From Epiperipatus broadwayi (taxonomy: Eukaryota > Onychophora > Udeonychophora > Euonychophora > Peripatidae), in assembly GCA_028023455.1 (NCBI GenBank), contig JAQFVV010000144.1, positions 804,001-868,000 of the forward strand: a DNA stretch of 64,000 nucleotides, written 5' to 3'. Both the position numbers and the translations under genes were made by a program. The notes under the pieces are model-generated. The model worked only from the letters and a program-made list of their open reading frames with translations, made no database searches and was not told the DNA's origin. Numbering within the stretch: the stretch's first letter is position 1; each line of letters starts with the position of its first letter. Positions 12,302 to 24,399 of the stretch are shown in pieces.

Positions 12302-13478
12302 CAGATGAATAAAAACCATATCTGTTGCCAATAATGTAGATATTTCACATGAGTGTAGAATTTGAACTTAGAAATATAGAAATTATTTTAAATAGTGTTA
12401 TATGTTAGATGAAGTTGAACCAACTGGAAAAATATACTTTTGGAAGGCATTAATTGCCAGAAAGTAATATTGTCAATGGAAAAACATTTCTGAATTGTTT
12501 TTAATTCGTCCAACAATAGTCTTTTAAGTAGTAATACTATTTTTTTTTTTTGTATTTACTGTGCTCTGATAATAGTATCATATTATCACGTGAAGATAAT
12601 ATTCAAAATTAAGCATTTTATTATAAGAGAGCATATCTTTCTCAGTCAATAACTGTCAACTTCGATATATTAATTGTTTTTTTATTAAAATAAATATGTA
12701 TTCTAGAGTTAATATTCTATAGATAAATCCATTAATTAATATAATGTAATTAATGTAATAATAATACATGTAATCATAATTAAAAATATTGAATTGTCAA
12801 CATGGGCTTGATGATCTAGTCTTTTGCTTACTAGATGAATGAAAATATTTGAGGATTGTCGTGAGTTTGTGTAGTGGTGAATAGTTGTTATAGGATGGAG
12901 TTAAGATGAGGAATGCACTGATTTAAAATTTTAAAAAATGAAAGTATATATGTTTCTGTCAAAGTTTAACTGAAGTATGAAATTTAATTTTAATTTTACA
13001 TTATTTCCCTAGACATTGAAGGTATTCATTTATTAACAACATTCTCACAGCGTCTGCGCAATTTAGCTTAACAGGCTGTCATTCTATCGTAACTAGACAT
13101 TGTATAAAATATCTAGGCATTGTAAAGAACAACAAATAATTTTTCAATAAAGCATGAAAAAGGCTTTTATTGAAAAGATACATGTGAAAATAACAAGAAA
13201 TACAAAATATAAGATATGGGATTTTTCTACATAAAGAGAAAAAGACCATTGCTGAAGTATTTGTTGCTACAAGGTAGACTGGAATGGCATTTTGACTCAC
13301 ACTTAACTGCCTCTTTCATACAAAAGCACTTTAAAGAATATTGCAAAGTATCATCAACCTACTTGTGATTCTTCTTCATTGTTTTTTTTTTTTATTTGAA
13401 TCATTTATATTTTGTGAAGTCTCGCACAAAGTAAAATTAATTGTAAAAGAGAAAACACTTAATGAGGCAAAAATATGA

Positions 13479-13489
13479 CCCCCCCCCCC
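13479..13489. repeat. Poly(C) homopolymer tract
   Basis: Eleven consecutive C. Similar tracts occur at 32918-32929 and 55231-55243, and poly(G) at 50356-50365; such runs are conspicuous in DNA this rich in A/T. Confidence 0.9.
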
Positions 13490-14518
13490 ACCGTTTTTAT
13501 TACCAATTTCAATATCCATGATTTCAGTTATCCGTGATTGGAAAAATAAATAAATAAAAGAATAATTAGAAATTAATAAAATAAATGTAATTAATTTTTT
13601 TTACATTTTTAATTTTTGTGCACTGTATACAATATATATAGTTTGTGTAATGTACACACACATTTACACGCATTCATGATTAGCGGCCACTCTCATTCCA
13701 ACTCCAATATGTAAAAAAAAAAAGATAATAAAATGAAAGAATAAACATTGTTGTTGGGAGTATTTTATACTTTTCCGATTTTCTTTTTATTATTTTATAG
13801 AATGCCTAGGAAATTATGTGAAAATCCAAGTACTTCATACATGGATGCCCACTCTGGCATTGTATAGAATAGGTATTTTATATAATGCTAGTTTCTACAT
13901 TTTGCCAGTAATATATATATTCTGCGTGTTCTTATTTTTTAGACTATCGTGGACATAGATACTAAAAGATAATAGAATGATAGTTTGTCATTACTTGTCT
14001 TTCTCCTATAGCATAGTTTATATTTTGAATACATATATATATACACACATAATACGTTTTGAAATAGATACTTCAGAGGCAGTCTTAATAAATTTGCTGA
14101 AATTAAATGAAGAGTAAGGAGTGGTAAAATCTAGAAAATAAATTACTCAATCATAAATATAATTTTGATTAGACTTAATATTTATTTTTAACTGAAATAT
14201 TATATATTTGGATATATAGACACATTAATTATTTTTGTGTCTGTTTTTAACGTGTGTGTGAAAGTATAACATTATCCAAAACTTGGGTTTCTTTTTTTTT
14301 CTTCCAAACTAAGGTTTATTGTTATAAAGGTTACAAAGGTATATAATTTAATGACATTTATTACGAGCAAAACAGCTCTGCGCTAACAAATCCAAACATA
14401 TACACTAACATATTTAACTTAAACATGGATATACAATGAATAATATGACTTTATATTTATCATTAAAACAAATATATACAAATATTTAAATTAAGCATGG
14501 ATACCCACCAGGTCCGTA

Positions 14519-14563
14519 TATTTAATTATTTCATTGTGACGTTCACAATGAAATAATTAAATA
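14519..14563. repeat. Perfect 21-bp stem, 3-nt loop hairpin
   Basis: The arms TATTTAATTATTTCATTGTGA (14519-14539) and its exact reverse complement (14543-14563) flank a CGT loop. No gene or element end is recognised next to it. Confidence 0.85.
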
Positions 14564-15485
14564 ACTTGTGTTTCATTTTTAAAAGAAACATATTTCTATA
14601 TATTTTTTTATTAATTAAAAAAAGTTGTTTTATGCACTTTTAAGTCCCAAAAGAATTTATTCATTATCATATTTGTTTCACTTAAATATGTTTTTCAAAA
14701 ACAAGGGTAATTAAATAATTATATTTAAGAATGATTGAGATTTGGAGATGAAAAATAATCTACAGTATTTATTTTTCATTTTCTTATAAGATAAAAAAAT
14801 ATGAAGGAATATAAAGTCTACTACGTTATAAAACCAAAATTATGCTTTCTAAATTTCTCTCTATAACTGAGTTAGCTTTGGAAAAGGAATCTGAAGTGCA
14901 TCTAAATCAACTTACTTTGAGCACCAAAAGCCTAAGTGATAACTGAAATATTTGATAAATAAAAAAGAAGCCATATATAAATTAAAAAAACTTCTAGGAT
15001 CTCTTTTTCTTTGATCGTCTGTCCTAGATGTAAAGCGCCTACCTTCATTATTTCTCCAGTCTTCACATAAAAGGATTTGTCAAAATTCTAGATCTTCTCT
15101 TAAGAAATATTAAAAATAACATGACAATATTTAAATTACTTGAGTTCAGAGATAATTAGTGTTATTGTTTAAAAGTCACCTGAAAAATTACAACCATAAC
15201 CTGAAGCTATATCACAAAAATGACAAGATTTATTTTAAAAAAAAAAGAACATAAGTTATTTATTTTATTAAACCTTTATTATAACTTTCATGAGGAAAAA
15301 AAATCATTTAAAAATTTAATTATATGTATGTCATGAAATATTTGAAATACAGACATTCTTCATATACCTGGAGCTTAATTGTAAATATAGGGGATTTGAA
15401 CACAAGACTTTCAAGCACTCAACTATCCACACTATCTCATATCACTGATACACATGACCACACACATGTAGAAAAAATAAAAAAT

Positions 15486-15530
15486 CACCAATATAAGTAT
15501 TTCGTGCTGAATCAGCACTCATCAGTTAGA
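15486..15530 (-). ncRNA. Hammerhead ribozyme motif, R1 composite A, copy 1
   Basis: Read on the minus strand: CTGATGA (15519-15525), stem II GTGCTG/CAGCAC with an ATT loop (15504-15518), GAAA (15500-15503), then ATACTTATA and TTGGTG. Core and stem II are perfect. Stem I is weakened because the usual ACCAA is TCTAA here. Cleavage would be expected after the A preceding TTGGT. Confidence 0.8.
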
Positions 15531-15807
15531 TCGTCTTCTACATATATATATAATCAGTGCTCAGTTTATATTAAGATAACAAATCATCATACTTTAATGG
15601 ACAGGTTCCAATCTGCTCTAACTTCCGACTCTTCAGCCATCCATACCATTGAAAGCATTCCATCATCAGATTTTAAATGGTATGGATTGCTAAAGAGTTG
15701 GAGGTTGGAGTGAGTAGATTGAAGTCTATCCATTAAAGTATGATGATTTGCCATCTTAATATAAACTGAGCACTGATTATATATATGTGTGGGGGATGAT
15801 GATCTGG

Positions 15808-15851
15808 ACCAACTGATGAGTGCTGGTTCAGCACAAAGTACTTATACTGGT
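15808..15851 (+). ncRNA. Hammerhead ribozyme motif, degenerate, composite A copy 2
   Basis: ACCAA stem I strand (15808-15812), CTGATGA (15813-15819), stem II GTGCTG-GTT-CAGCAC (15820-15834), and CTGGT closing stem I (15847-15851). The GAAA element is changed to AAAG, which should abolish activity. Confidence 0.75.
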
Positions 15852-16267
15852 GATTGTTTATCTTTTCTACAAGTGTGTAGTCAATGTGTATTAGTGGTAA
15901 GAGATAGAGTGGATAGTTGAAGAGTACTTGAAAGTCTGTGTTCAAATTCCCTATATTTACAATTAAGTTCAGGTATATGAAGAAAGCCTGTATTTCAAAT
16001 ATTACACATTAAGCCTGTATTCTGTCCATCCCTCTTCTATATATTTAAATGAATAAGGTCCTATAAATGAGGGGTCAGAGTTAACATTGACTTAACAATA
16101 ATATTGGCATCAGTTTGGGATTAGGGCATTCCATCATCAGATTTTTAATGGTATGGATGGCTGAAGAGTTGGAGTAGATTGAAGCCTGTCTATTAAAGTA
16201 TGATCGTTTGTTTTTTTAATATAAACTGATCATTGATTATATATAAGTGTGGGAGATGATGATCTGG

Positions 16268-16311
16268 ACCAACTGATGAGTGCTGATTCAGCACAAAATA
16301 CTTATATTGGT
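16268..16311 (+). ncRNA. Hammerhead ribozyme motif, one core change, composite A copy 3
   Basis: ACCAA (16268-16272) pairs with TTGGT (16307-16311); CTGATGA 16273-16279; stem II GTGCTG-ATT-CAGCAC 16280-16294. The invariant G of GAAA is A, so only one core position is lost. Confidence 0.78.
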
Positions 16312-16348
16312 GATTATTTATCTTTTCGCCATGTGTGAGATTATTTGT

Positions 16349-16408
16349 ATCAGTGGTAAGAGATAGTGTGGATAGTTTAAGAATGCTTTCAAGTTGCGTT
16401 CAAATCCC
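16349..16408 (+). promoter_or_regulatory. tRNA-like A and B boxes within R1
   Basis: TATCAGTGGTAAG (A-box-like, from 16349) and GTTCAAATCCC (B-box-like, 16398-16408) are about 36 nt apart, the spacing of an internal Pol III promoter. The same pair is visible in other R1 units, for example a B box at 40404-40414. Whether a cloverleaf forms was not established. Confidence 0.55.
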
Positions 16409-16690
16409 CTATATTTATATATGTCATGAATATAATTTTTTTAACTTTAAATTAAGTTTTATTAAAAAAAATATTTGTTCTTTACAATGTTCTTTTAATA
16501 TTTTTTGTATCTTACAATAATCTTTTATGTTATAGTTTCTTTTAAATATGATCAATACATATTTCAAAATATGGGAAGATTTATTAAAGGGGGTGCGTGT
16601 GGGATGTCAATTGTGACTTGAAAAAAAAAATTGGTAGTAATATATAAATTTGAAATGTTTTATCTGAAATTTACCATGTGAACTAATATA

Positions 16691-17907
16691 TTAAATTTAT
16701 TAAGCGCAAGCAGATGATATAATAATAACATGAAAGACTGAAACCTTTGACTGATGTGCTTTAAAAATGCTTATGTGACAGCCAATCAGATGTAATAATG
16801 ACTGCATGTGGAACTCTCAATTCAAAAACACAAGCCAGAAATACAAGAAAAAGATGGAACCACCCTCTTCTCTACTTAAATTTATATATAAATAAGCCAG
16901 TCTTGAGCATTCTGAACTAAGAGCGTGAAGCTTAAAACACCTTCACATTTAATTCACTAAATATTATATATAAATAAACAACACGAAATCTTTCAATTTA
17001 TTACGAAGTAATTTTCAAATTTAATGAAATGATAGTAACAAATGTAAATATATTACATTTATTAAGCACAAGCAGATGATATAATAATAATGTGAAAGGC
17101 TGAAACCTTTGACTGATGCGCTTTAAAAATGCTTATGTGACAGCCAATCAGATCTAATTTTGATTGCACATGGAACTCTCGATTCAAAAACACAAGTCAG
17201 AAATACGAGAAAAAGATGGAACCACCTTCTTCTCTACTTAAATTTATATATAAATAGCCAGACTCAAGTATTCTGAATTAAGAGTGTGAAGCTTAAAACA
17301 CCACATTTAATTCATTAAATATTATATATAAATAAACAACGTGAAATCTTTCGATTTACTACAAAGTAATTTTCAAATATAAATTTAAGTAGAGAAGAAG
17401 GTGGTTCCATCTTTTTCTCGTATTTCTGGCTTGTATTTTTGAATCGAAAGTTCCACGTGCAGTCATTATTACATCGGATTGGCTGTCATGTAATCATTTT
17501 AAAGGCATCAGTCATAGGTTTCAGCCTTTCACATTATTATTGTATCATCTGCTTGTGCTTAATAAATTTAATATATTTACATTTGTTACTATCATTTCAT
17601 TAGATTTGAAAATTACTTTGTAGTAAATCGAAAGATTTCACGTTGTTTATTTATATATAATATTTAGTGAATTAAATGTGAAGGTGTTTTAAGCTTCACA
17701 CTGTTAGTTCAGAATGCTTGCATCTGGCTTATTTAGATATAACTTTAAGTAGAGAAGAAGTTGGTTCCATCTTTTTCTCATATTTCTGGCTTGTGTTTTT
17801 GAATTGAGAGTTCCATGTGCAGTCATTATTACATCTGATTTGCTGCCATGTAAGCATTTTTAAAGCGCATCAGTCAAAGGTTTCAACCTTTCACATTATT
17901 ATTATAT
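16691..17907. mobile_element. R2 palindromic tandem composite (about 361-bp unit)
   Basis: Two direct units (starts near 16691 and 17053; matching points 16701 and 17063 are 362 bp apart) are followed by an inverted partial unit (from about 17382) and an inverted unit (17562 to about 17907; matching points 17391 and 17751 are 360 bp apart). The near-identical 16-mers catgtgaactaatata (16675-16690) and catgtgaaataatata (17908-17923) flank the block and differ at one base. Each unit has a TATATATAAATA run followed about 45 bp later by a conserved GTGAAGCTTAAAACACC stretch and then AATAAACAAC, so it could be an LTR-like or pLTR-like unit with promoter and poly(A) signal. I found no hammerhead in it. 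Confidence 0.78.
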
Positions 17908-19638
17908 CATGTGAAATAATATATATATATTATATGTTTTACAAATCTTAAGGTAATTCTAAAATGTAAAAATACAAGTTAAAAGCAACATGAAAGAACT
18001 GAATTATTTTCGAAGAAATCAAAAGATATAATAAAAGAACTTGTCTTATTAAGAATAAATAATACAACTGATAAATAAAATATTTGCATTATAAATATCC
18101 ACATTAAAATCATTTAAAATTAGAATTTGATTTCTTAATTATTAAAATAAAATTATTTAATATTATTGTGTGAGTAATGTATGTGGATACATCTGTAAAT
18201 TTGTGTTTATGACATATTTCTGGAAATAAATACTGCAATTTATTAATTTTTTTGAAATTATAGATATTTAAAGTATGTAAAATTGCTTATAATCCTGTTA
18301 GAGTATGGAAGGAGGAGGACAATATGGAGTAATGAAAATTTGTTTTGGAGAATGAAGCAATAATTTTTACTCTATTGTTGTTAATGCAAGCCATTGAGAT
18401 TAATAAGAGAGTAAATGTAGAGTTGTATATATGTTTATGTTATAGAATAATATGGATTATACTGTAATATTTATAATTTGATGTTTTTGAATATATTTTT
18501 AGTTAGCCATGTTCATTCATATGATTTGTGTGAAGAATTTACAATGAATTTAATTATGCTTTGGTTGTGGACAATTAATATAGCCATGTACCATAAGATA
18601 TAGTTAGGTATTTGAGATAATAACTATGAGTATTTTATTCTAAGAAAATGATTTCTCAATATTTTTATGCATGCAATTAATGTAGAACCTGTTATACATA
18701 ACCATAAACATGCTTTTAAATATTATTAGTTTGTACACTTTGAGTCTGAATGAAAATGATCAAGGATTGATGGATGCTATTTGGTGATATGACTGTATTA
18801 TTAAATTTTAATAGTTACTTTTGTCTGTGAAGTATTTCATCTCTAGTATATTTACATTTTATCATATAGGATGGGCAATAAGATATGACTTAAGTGCTTG
18901 ATTAGTATGATTAAAAAGAATTAAAGTTATGAACTATGAGATTGTTTTAGTAATCAGAGAATTTATGAATTAGTAAAAGAAATTCATTTTCAAATAAAAA
19001 TATTATATCCAAACTTATAAAGGTAAAAGTATACATGTTAAGTTTAAAAGACTATGTATGCTGTGCACAACATCATTAGTATTATAAGAGAATAATTATT
19101 GCAAGAGTAAATAAACATTAAATTATAAAACCAGTATATAGGAGGTATTCAGAATAAGAGACATAGACAGAATAGCTAAAGAAGTCAAGCTCATTTAAAA
19201 TTAAATGTTTGGAATAAGTAAATCTTTGTGAAAAATGAGATAACAATGAAAGTAACCCATTGGTAAGTCTATAGATCTTATGTATGTGAATTTGAAGTGA
19301 AATATATGAAATAATCAATTGGTGGTGAAAGTGTATATAGAGTGTATTTAATAAAAAAAGATTGTATTTATCAAATTAATTTCTTCTTGTATGTATTTTT
19401 TACTATTGGATTCATGTAGTTTTGTAGATGGAAAAAAATTGTGATTTTTAATCTATACTGGAAATAACATATATTATGTGATGTTTTTAGAATAAAAGAG
19501 AAGATGCATAATGATAAAATAGGAGAAGTAAGAAGGTTTTCCACGTGTATTTTTTTTTCTTAGTTTTGATAAACAATATTTTATTTTATGAAAGCACTAC
19601 CTAAACACAAAACAAAAGTATATATTTTAAGTGAGATT

Positions 19639-19785
19639 GGGGTTTAAACCCAATCTGTGATCTTTCAGATTCTGGAAGAATCTGGTAATGTCCAGGCAAA
19701 CTATAAATAGGTGCTGAAACATATTAAACATTAAATTATTCATACATTGTCTCTAGCATTTCAAACACAACTGGCTAACCATCCC
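19639..19785 (-). mobile_element. Possible tRNA-derived SINE fragment
   Basis: On the minus strand, GGTTAGCCAGTTGTG (A-box-like) is followed by GGGTTTAAACCCC (B-box-like). The gap of about 110 nt is longer than in a normal tRNA head, so an insertion or a chance match must be allowed for. No target duplication was found. Confidence 0.28.
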
Positions 19786-20334
19786 TGTATATATACATTT
19801 AATGTGATGATAGTTTTAGTGATTAGAAAAGTCATGTTTGTCAGAAGTGAATTTGTGTATCAGTATATTTATTTTTCTACATATATCTAATTATTATTTA
19901 TGTCTGAAATTACTTTGTTTTTGATTAAAATATTGGAATTCAATTTTATTATCCGTTGCTACTATCCTATGATGTTTTTTTTTATTTTTTATATATATAC
20001 AAATTAAAAGATTATTTTAATTTTTTTATGTGCTGTTATGCTTATTAAATAATAGTGAAAAAAATATTAATATTTGCTTATCAATAAAGAGCATAACGTT
20101 TCCTTTTTGTTTGCTAAAGCAGTTTAAGTATATGAAAAAAAACAACAAAAACTTTTATTATTAGTTAATTATTTTTGAATCTAATTAATATTTTTTGCAA
20201 TTAAATTAATTAATAAATCAATAGGTAGCTATCTTCTTTTGCATTTAGTATTTAATAGGGCTATAAATTTTATGAGTATTTTTGAATTTTAATAACAATA
20301 TCCAATAAAACAAACAAATTAGAAAGTTGAAATA

Positions 20335-20560
20335 ATTTACCTGTAATTTTTTTGAAATCTTCCGACTTTTTATTAAGCAGAATGTCTCCTTATTCTACTG
20401 ATAAATTGTATTTATTAATAATGTATTGGATAAAGCTGTGTAAAGTCTTATTTGTAAGAGAAACTTTAGTAATACAATTCTCATTAGCAACTGCTAAATG
20501 TAGTTTTTCTAATCTCATCAAGTGATTTGAATACACACTGCAACGAGTGTTTCTTTTTGT
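20335..20560 (-). pseudogene. Exon-like stretch of unknown protein with one stop
   Basis: The minus-strand frame reads through about 70 residues with one stop and a natural amino-acid composition, including 'MRLEKLHLAVANENCITKV' and 'NKKSEDFKKITG'. It ends at TTACAGGTAAATT, which could be a splice donor. I cannot assign a family; it could be a real exon, a decayed exon or a transposase fragment. Confidence 0.22.
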
Positions 20561-21277
20561 GTAGTGGTTGCCAAGGAAGTTTCTATGTTATATTCATTCT
20601 CAGCTTAAATTGTGTGCATGGTTCTTTGCGATTTATCGTAATCAGTTGTGTCATGGAATAATAATTTTGTAATAAACAAAATATATTGATAGTAAAAAGA
20701 TGGATTTTAAAATTAACGATGATTATAAAATTGGTACTATCACACAGGTGGAAAAATGGTCCCATCACAGGTGAGAATTAAAAATAAAAAATAGATAATG
20801 CTCGTCTCTTAACACTATGGAAAATTTCATTTAGTTTTGATAAATATTTCATATAGAAACATACTTTTAAAATTATGAGATAGGTAAGTTAGAAATTATC
20901 AAAATGTTTTAGTAGTTAGAGTATATGTATCTATATTTTTATGCGTATGTACGTATGTGTGTACAGTACGATATTTTAAATTTGCAATCATATCAGTAAT
21001 CGATAATTATTAAATTATTGTAACCAGACGTATCTTGTTTACTTATCTGTTTATTTTAATAAAAGGCTTAAGAATATTTTTTAAGTCTATAATTTTGTGC
21101 ATGTAAATAAATCGCGTATATAGATGTGTGTGAAGAATATATTTACTTTTTAGTTAAAATAATCTCTTATTAACTTTTCTTTTTGTATTACTTTGTCAGT
21201 ATTTAATAAATATTATTTTTAATTATTTAGAATATTTTTTGAGTAATTAATAACATAATGATTACGGTTTAATATAA

Positions 21278-21278
<1 letters not shown>

Positions 21279-21320
<42 letters not shown>
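21279..21320. repeat. ATT microsatellite
   Basis: About fourteen nearly perfect ATT units. Confidence 0.9.
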
Positions 21321-21832
21321 GAATTGATTTACTTTAAATTTATTTAATTGGAAATTATTATTATTTTTTCAATTTTATTGCTATACTTTAATATTTATTT
21401 ATAAGTTAATTAATTTCATGATTTATTAATAAATTCTGGATTAATATAATTTATTCAGTATGCGTATAATAGTTGGAAGATTCATCGAAATAATTTCTTC
21501 GAATGCCATCTAATTTTCTGAAATAAAGATTGATTTAAATTTAGATTAAAAAGTAAGATAATCTAAGAATTTCCAAATAATTTCATAAAATTATATAAAA
21601 TATGTATATTTTTTAATTTAAAGCAATTATTTACATGTTCCTAATGTTTATATTTATTGATTTACTTGTATTGGGGATCCTCAACTGATGGCTACTAAAT
21701 TGAATTTTTATAATAAATATTTCTGATAAGATAAAATTGTTTGATTGGTAGGAGAATTTATGGAGAAATGATATCCAGAGGATTGGTTTTGTGTATGAAG
21801 TTATTGGCCCAAAAGCAGCTTGAAGTAATTAA

Positions 21833-22020
21833 GCATTAGAGAATTATAGTCAAGTGATTATTTTGGGTCATTGCCTGGAATTATTTGCTATTGATTTTTA
21901 TCCCTGTAACATAAATAAAGTCTTAGGCATTAGAGAATTATAATTAAGTGCTCACTTTTGGTCATTGTGTGGAATTATTTCTATTGATTTCTATCCCTGA
22001 AACATAGGTGAAATGAAATC
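21833..22020. repeat. 94-bp tandem duplication, two copies
   Basis: GCATTAGAGAATTATA starts at 21833 and again at 21927. Both copies continue through a shared GGAATTATTT...ATTGATTT...ATCCCTG segment. No coding signal. Confidence 0.75.
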
Positions 22021-24380
22021 TTGAATTCAATTTCAAGAGATTGATTGTAAAACATCTAGAAAAAGACTTCATGTAAGATGAGTATATGAGTTAAGACAGG
22101 TTTAATAGGGTAATGTAGAGAAACTATATATTGAAGATGATGGATTTAAAGCTAAGAGGCCTTCATTCCACAGTGGCTATGTAATGTTCAAAAATGATGA
22201 TGAATGCAGTTTACTCTTGCATGTTAATATTCAAGAATTATATCATAAACTTTAATGTGCTCTTTATATTATTAAAATGAATATAGATTCTTTGAAAAAT
22301 TACAAACTTTTTTTACAATTCGTGCTCAGAAAATTACATCCTCTTCATTAACCCAGTTTCATGAGAATAAAGAAAGACAAAAAATGCAACGAAGATAAAA
22401 TAATATAGATCCATGTTTATGGCTTTTTAAAATTTGGTTTGCTTTTTTCTATGTTAATTTTTTTCTTTTTAATGTCTTATTGCTAATATGATATAAAAAC
22501 TCATTAAAGTTATGATGTAATCTAAAATTGAGATGCTAAAATAAATTGTATGGCAAGCAATGAAAAACTGTCATTGACAATTATACAGTTCCATTATGCT
22601 ATCTTGATTAGAGAACATCAACCCATCTATATTAGATAATATATAACATTTAAAACCGCATGGGAAGCAGATAAATGGGCTATTCCCATACATTACTTAG
22701 AATATTTTATAATTAGGCTGAATTACGTAAAGTTGACATTGATTTGTCAATATTTACTGAATAGTAATAATGATATAGTATTTATGCACTATTAATATTT
22801 TCAACTTCAAATTTTCATCAAAACAACAGAACAGCTTAGTATAGTTTGAATAGGATTAGTTTGATTTTAATCATATATATATATATTCATTGGATTATAA
22901 ATTTAAATTAGAGTTAAAGCAATATGAAAAGAGTCAGTTTTAAAATTATCTGCAAATTGCATTTAATAATAGTTGCAAATAGACGAGACATTGAAATGCT
23001 TATATTGAAAAATATTATCATTCCCTGCAGCTGAAAGTATTAAGTCCAATGACATGTAATTATAAGTTTTGTTTAAAGACTTTGATTGCAGTTGATGCCG
23101 TTGCTGATAGAAGACAAAGTTGACTATATTTTAATAGAATAGTGGTGTTTAAGCACATTTCTACCATGAAATGCATAAGTATTTATGCACCAAATTGTCA
23201 TTGTGTTGGATACAATGCAAAATAAGTATGTCAAATCATTTGTGGTCTTTTTATTCTCCAGTTCTATGAAGTTATATCAAGATGCCATGTTGTTCTGCTC
23301 TTACATGCAGTCTGGGGAAGGAATTGTCATTTCCCACAATTAATAAAACCTTGCCCAGATAGATTATAGTAGGATTTGGGTTACTGCATTGAGATTTGTT
23401 GGGTGATAACTATAAGTTATATTGAAAATGAATTATTTTTGTCTTCTGTCTCTGTTGTTATTTCTGATTGAATTTACAATGAGAAATCATATATTTGTTT
23501 AACAGTAATCTTTTATATAAAAAGATATAAAGAAAATGGTGGGGGGATGGGGGATGATTTTTTTACATAATTGAGACATTTCTGTTCTGATATTAGGCTT
23601 TTAATTAATTATTAGTTGGAAGAAATTAGCTCTTCTAAAAATAAACACATCCAAAGCAGGATTTCATAAACTTTTTTCTTCTATGGTTCTTTTTTTTTTT
23701 TTTTTCAGTGAATTTTTTTTTTTTTTTTTTGTGTTTTTTTTTTATTTAAAAAATGTAATTCATATTCTGATAATAGTATATGTCAATTTTTTAAATCTTA
23801 AGTGCAGGTGCAAAAACTATATTCACCTATAATTATTAACTTTTTCTCCAGAAGCAGTAGTTAATATTTTTTATAACCTTATTTACAATTAATGACAATA
23901 ATCCACTTCTCATTTCTGTATTTTCTCTAGAAAATAAATGCTAAGTTTCAAGAAAATTCAATTAGTTTCTGACTGTTGGCTTTCGTTAATGAGGAATATC
24001 GAATATGAAAATAATTATTTAATAGTATTCAAATACCTTAAGGTAGATGATGGTTGAATTATAACTGAATTAGATTGATTGAAATGTAGTAGCAAATCGA
24101 ATGACTTGGTAAACAGTCTTTAAATTAAATGGCAGTATGGAACTGTTGTCATTTACAGAAGATAGTTGCTTTTAAAACTACCACAATTATTTTCTTCCTA
24201 ATCAACTGATTTTTATTTATTTCTCAAATTGTACTTTGATATCTTGGCAAACTATATGCACACTTCTTAATACTTGGAAGTATTAATAAGAAAGCAAAAC
24301 AAAACTTTTAAGCCTTATTGAAATCGATTTTCAAGTATATATGTATATTGTTCTTTAGCGCAAACAATCTTTTTTTTTTT
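22020..24380. other. A/T-rich non-coding DNA
   Basis: Includes two long poly(T) runs between 23690 and 23750 and a G-rich tract near 23540. No gene, repeat unit or element end was recognised. Confidence 0.55.
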
Positions 24381-24399
24381 ATTTGTAGAGGAAAAGATA

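Larger units (their letters stand above)
10700..14290. other. A/T-rich non-coding DNA
   Basis: Contains poly(G) at about 11572-11580, poly(C) at 13479-13489 and several poly(T) and AT runs. Apart from the weak integrase-like stretch reported separately, nothing is recognised. Confidence 0.5.
15338..16419. mobile_element. R1 palindromic composite A (hammerhead-bearing repeat)
   Basis: One unit in minus orientation (15338 to about 15690) is followed by two tandem units in plus orientation (about 15690-16419; period about 459 bp). The whole block is bounded by the 11-nt direct repeat tatgtcatgaa at 15327-15337 and 16420-16430. Each unit has, in order: a hammerhead ribozyme, A/B-box-like tRNA motifs, a tail ending around TATTTCAAATATT, and an inner block with CATTCCATCATCAGATTTT and CCATTAAAGTATG. 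The open frames in this block are incidental. The family recurs at 27.8, 38.4 and 39.9-40.5 kb. Confidence 0.82.
17930..21660. other. A/T-rich non-coding DNA
   Basis: Mostly unclassified, with an ATT microsatellite at about 21279-21320 and AT runs. A tRNA-like stretch (about 19639-19780) and an exon-like stretch (about 20340-20560) are listed separately. Confidence 0.5.

Noticed and set aside
15324-15713. 129-codon open frame as a gene
   Set aside because: It lies entirely in an R1 repeat and runs through the antisense of the hammerhead and tRNA-like boxes; similar frames appear in other R1 copies.
15820-16420. Genuine tRNA gene from A/B boxes in R1
   Set aside because: The boxes are well spaced but I could not build an acceptor stem or anticodon arm; treated as internal promoter-like motifs.
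16990-17140. Hammerhead in R2 from its ACTGATG sequence
   Set aside because: The core continues as CTGATGTG or CTGATGCG rather than CTGATGA, and no GAAA with a pairing stem II follows.
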